Assembly (NCBI GenBank): GCA_030642885.1
Contig: DAOWMX010000134.1
Span: 1-6,428, forward strand
DNA: 6,428 nt
Reading direction: 5' to 3'
Origin: Anaerolineales bacterium
GTDB taxonomy: Bacteria > Chloroflexota > Anaerolineae > Anaerolineales > E44-bin32
In this document: positions 4,540 to 6,428 of the stretch, piece by piece
Layout of the letters: each line of letters begins with the position of its first letter
How positions within the stretch are numbered: the stretch's first letter is position 1
Notes under the pieces: generated by a model
The model's input: the letters and a program-made list of their open reading frames with translations, nothing else
The model's database searches: none
Told to the model about the DNA's origin: nothing
Program-made: the position numbers and the translations under genes

Positions 4540-5540
4540 GCTTTATCAACTTGCAGGAAGTCTAACTCTACAGGTGTTTCACGACCGAAAAACGAGACCA
4601 TCACACGAACCATTGCTCGCTCCATATCTATGTCCTCTACGGTCCCTATGAAATCATTGAATGGGCCATCGATAATGCGTACTTTTTGTCCGATTGAATA
4701 CGCCAATTTAATGCGCGGGGCATCCGCTTCCATACGTTTAACGATTTTAGCTACTTCCTCCGGTCGCAATGGGGTCGGCTCGTTGCCCATCCCAACAAAT
4801 CCGGTCACGCCCGGAGTATTGCGCACGACATACCACGAATCCTCATCCAAGATCATCTGAACAAGAATGTACCCTGGGAAAACACGTCGCTCCACGGTTC
4901 GGCGTTTTCCATCTTTGACCTCGATCTCTTCCTCAGTAGGAACGACTACATCAAAGATCTTATTCTTCATGTCCATCGTCTCGATCCGCTGCTCGAGGTT
5001 GTAACGGACCTTGTTCTCATATCCGGAATAGCAGTGAATCACAAACCATTCCCGGTCACTCGCAGCCTCTTCTTCCCTCTCTTCTGCGGCTTCAACAGCT
5101 ACTGTTGGTTGCTCATGACCATCCGCGACTTCAAGCGTCTCCTCTGGTTTTTCAGCAACGGACTCCTCTTCGCTTTCTTCCGCTGCTTCCAATTCAGACT
5201 CCGCTTCCGCTAGCTCAGGAGCATCATTCTCGAAATCCGCAGGGGCATCTTCCACGGTGACGGAATCATTCTCCACCGTTGTTTCATCTTCGGATTCATC
5301 ACTTTCGACTGGAATCAAATTATCTCCAGTGGATTCGGTGATGGCATCTTCAGATTCAACCTCGGCCGGCTCTTTCTCGGCCAAGCGCCCATCCGCGTCT
5401 TCCGATGCCTCGATTACTTCATCTACCGAGGTTTCTGATTCTTTGCTGGCATCCTCAAGTTTCTCCTCTTCGCCCGATATCACTTCTTCGATCTCGGGTT
5501 CGTTCTGAGGATTACCGTCTTCCTTTAGATGTTCTTTCAT
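4536..5540 (-). CDS. nusG: Transcription elongation/antitermination factor NusG with acidic N-terminal extension
   Basis: Binds the RNA polymerase clamp through its NGN domain, affecting pausing and processivity, and contacts Rho or ribosomal protein S10 through its KOW domain. It has 334 residues, against the usual 175-190. The recognisable protein starts at REWFVIHCYSGYE (residue 163). The NGN domain runs to about 262, with the conserved RRVFPGYILVQM (218-229) and VVRNTPGVTGFVG (238-250). The KOW domain is about 282-316, with IGQKVRIIDGPFNDFIGTVEDID. Residues 1-160 hold 63 Asp/Glu and 8 Lys/Arg by my count, with no Cys or Trp, so they are probably disordered. The ATG at 5538-5540 lies 17 bases after the secE stop with no clear Shine-Dalgarno, so coupling to secE is likely. 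The NGN-KOW assignment is certain; the role of the extension is unknown. Confidence 0.97.
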   Translation of the reverse strand: MKEHLKEDGNPQNEPEIEEVISGEEEKLEDASKESETSVDEVIEASEDADGRLAEKEPAEVESEDAITESTGDNLIPVESDESEDETTVENDSVTVEDAPADFENDAPELAEAESELEAAEESEEESVAEKPEETLEVADGHEQPTVAVEAAEEREEEAASDREWFVIHCYSGYENKVRYNLEQRIETMDMKNKIFDVVVPTEEEIEVKDGKRRTVERRVFPGYILVQMILDEDSWYVVRNTPGVTGFVGMGNEPTPLRPEEVAKIVKRMEADAPRIKLAYSIGQKVRIIDGPFNDFIGTVEDIDMERAMVRVMVSFFGRETPVELDFLQVDKA

Positions 5541-5557
5541 TATTGTTATTCGCCAAT

Positions 5558-5779
5558 CTATCCAAGGCTGATGATAAAACCCATCACCCTTGAGAAAATA
5601 TAATCCAAGCTACCCAGCAGCACACTCATAAATGCGACAACGATCAATACAATGATCGTTAACTTGGTCGCCTCAGGACGTGTAGGCCAGGTGACTTTCT
5701 TCAACTCCGCTCTTGTCTCGTGCAAATAGCGGACTACGGGATTTGATTTCTTCTTTGAGGCGGCTTTAGATTTTGCCAC
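5558..5779 (-). CDS. secE: Preprotein translocase subunit SecE
   Basis: Essential subunit of the SecYEG protein-export channel in the cytoplasmic membrane, clamping the SecY halves. It has 73 residues, the short single-span form common outside Gammaproteobacteria. A basic N-terminus (KSKAASKKK) precedes the amphipathic cytoplasmic helix with the family motif ELKKVTWPTRPE (25-36). One membrane segment follows at about 40-62. The start is GTG at 5777-5779 with GAGGAG (5787-5792) seven bases upstream. Its neighbours, tRNA-Trp upstream and nusG downstream, are the standard context. A stem-loop lies between the tRNA and the ribosome-binding site. Confidence 0.97.
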   Translation of the reverse strand: MAKSKAASKKKSNPVVRYLHETRAELKKVTWPTRPEATKLTIIVLIVVAFMSVLLGSLDYIFSRVMGFIISLG

Positions 5780-5800
5780 TCAAACGCTCCTCAGATTAAA

Positions 5801-5825
5801 CGACGCCATTGGCCTTCAGGCGTCG
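5801..5825 (-). other. Stem-loop between tRNA-Trp and secE
   Basis: Minus-strand CGACGCC (5819-5825) pairs perfectly with GGCGTCG (5801-5807) over 7 bp, with an 11-base loop, followed by TTTAATC. It lies 13 bases past the tRNA 3' end and before the secE Shine-Dalgarno. It could be a weak terminator/attenuator or could help separate the tRNA from the mRNA. The T run is too short to call a terminator. Confidence 0.55.
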
Positions 5826-5833
5826 CAGCTCGA

Positions 5834-5912
<79 letters not shown>

Positions 5913-5916
5913 GTGC

Positions 5917-5933
5917 GGGGTTTTTGCAACCCC
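5917..5933 (-). other. Short hairpin between rpmG and tRNA-Trp
   Basis: Minus-strand GGGGTT (5928-5933) pairs with AACCCC (5917-5922) around a GCAAA loop. It begins on the last base of the rpmG stop and ends four bases before the tRNA 5' end. With no T run it is not a terminator. It could mark a tRNA 5' processing site or protect the rpmG mRNA 3' end. Confidence 0.45.
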
Positions 5934-6097
5934 TACTTGGTCTCGCGATGCAATGTATGCTTTCGGCAACGCTTGCAATACTTCTTAAATTCCAAACGAC
6001 CCGGGTCATTTCGACGATTTTTCTCGGTCGTGTAATTTCGTTCCTGGCACTCGGTGCATTCCAGGGTAACGACTGGGCGAACATCTTTCTTGGCCAT
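5933..6097 (-). CDS. rpmG: 50S ribosomal protein L33, zinc-binding type
   Basis: Small protein of the large subunit near the E site. It has 54 residues beginning MAKKDVRPVVTLECTEC. Two CxxC pairs (Cys14/Cys17 and Cys41/Cys44) form the zinc ribbon of the C+ form; the C- paralogues induced in low zinc lack them. The core ERNYTTEKNRRNDPGRLEFKKYC is typical of the family. ATG at 6095-6097 lies 45 bases after the tuf stop; the Shine-Dalgarno is weak (AGAAATTAGA). Its place between tuf and secE matches many bacteria. The four cysteines make the call firm, and its shortness means gene callers could miss it. Confidence 0.96.
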   Translation of the reverse strand: MAKKDVRPVVTLECTECQERNYTTEKNRRNDPGRLEFKKYCKRCRKHTLHRETK

Positions 6098-6108
6098 ATT
6101 CTAATTTC

Positions 6109-6136
6109 TGCGCCAATTTGAACTATCCTAGGCGCA
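6109..6136 (-). other. Inverted repeat in tuf-rpmG gap
   Basis: Minus-strand TGCGCC (6131-6136) and GGCGCA (6109-6114) can form a 6-bp stem with a 16-base loop. It lies in the 45-base gap after tuf, with no T run. It may be a processing or stability element, or chance. Confidence 0.3.
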
Positions 6137-6142
6137 ATTCTC

Positions 6143-6428
6143 CTACTCAATTATGTCTGTGATAACGCCCGCGCCAACCGTCAAACCGCCTTCGCGGATC
6201 GCAAACTTCGAACCTTTCTCCAATGCCACCGGCGTGATCAGCTCCACCGTCAGGTTCACATTGTCCCCAGGCATCACCATCTCCACACCTTCCGGCATCT
6301 CGATCGTGCCCGTCACGTCCAACGTCCGAATGTAGAACTGCGGCCGATACCCATTGAAGAACGCCTTGTGCCTGCCCCCCTCTTCCTTCGTCAGCACATA
6401 TACCTCACTCAGGAACTTCGTGTGCGGC
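6143..6428 (-). CDS. tuf: Elongation factor Tu, C-terminal part (start beyond window)
   Basis: EF-Tu delivers aminoacyl-tRNA to the ribosome as a GTP complex. The window holds the last 94 residues, most of beta-barrel domain 3: PHTKFLSEVYVLTKEEGGRHKAFF, NGYRPQFYIRT, the MPGDNVNLTVELITP segment, and the FAIREGG...VGAGVI C-terminus. The frame is open to the right edge, with the first full codon at 6425-6427; the GTG inside it at 6395-6397 is an ordinary Val codon. The residue after REGG is Leu (TTG), where EF-Tu usually has Arg (GGRTVGAG). The domain 1 GTPase motifs lie outside the window. The stop is TAG at 6143-6145. Confidence 0.98.
   Translation of the reverse strand, partial: PHTKFLSEVYVLTKEEGGRHKAFFNGYRPQFYIRTLDVTGTIEMPEGVEMVMPGDNVNLTVELITPVALEKGSKFAIREGGLTVGAGVITDIIE

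Noticed and set aside
4489..4860. 123-codon plus-strand frame opposite the nusG 3' end
   Set aside because: Antisense to the conserved NGN-KOW coding region, with no family resemblance.
5257..5508. Ser-rich plus-strand frame opposite the nusG extension
   Set aside because: Low-complexity Ser/Thr content simply mirrors the Glu/Asp/Ser codons of the acidic tail.

Overview
The window carries a translation/transcription-machinery cluster, all read on the minus strand. Right to left it runs tuf (3' end only), rpmG, tRNA-Trp, secE, nusG, rplK, rplA, rplJ and rplL. After the rplL terminator comes an unrelated two-component system, also on the minus strand: a response regulator followed by a histidine kinase cut by the left edge. 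No convincing gene lies on the plus strand. The gene order is a widely conserved bacterial one. Moderate GC, a NusG with a long acidic N-terminal extension, and the general look of the L1, L10 and L11 proteins and the kinase suggest a Chloroflexota bacterium, perhaps Anaerolineae. That placement is inference from memory and was not tested by a search.

Layout. 6143-6428 is the last 94 residues of EF-Tu. 5933-6097 is a 54-residue zinc-type L33, too short for a usual ORF cutoff. 5839-5912 is tRNA-Trp(CCA) with no encoded CCA tail. 5558-5779 is SecE. 4536-5540 is NusG with about 160 extra acidic residues. 4035-4472 is L11, 3274-3984 is L1, 2522-3052 is L10 and 2085-2465 is L7/L12. A 9-bp hairpin at 2039-2062 ends the ribosomal unit. 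1794-2038 has no gene but holds a candidate extended -10 promoter and a long imperfect inverted repeat. 1104-1793 is an OmpR/PhoB-type regulator and 1-1107 its kinase, with start and stop overlapping as GTGA.

The most informative content is regulatory RNA between the ribosomal protein genes. Two separate elements, one before rplK and one before rplA, share the nine-base GTGGGAGGG and a closing CCAC. Both resemble the L1-binding site of 23S rRNA, and both end next to the Shine-Dalgarno sequence of the gene below. The 221-base rplA-rplJ gap holds a recognisable L10(L12) leader followed by a strong intrinsic terminator placed before rplJ. A third pairing, a 16-bp stem with one bulge, would use one strand of the L10-binding stem and one arm of the terminator. 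This gives a three-state attenuation switch in which L10(L12) binding should favour termination. Together these imply feedback control by L1 at two points and by L10 at one point in the same cluster. rpoB does not follow rplL here.
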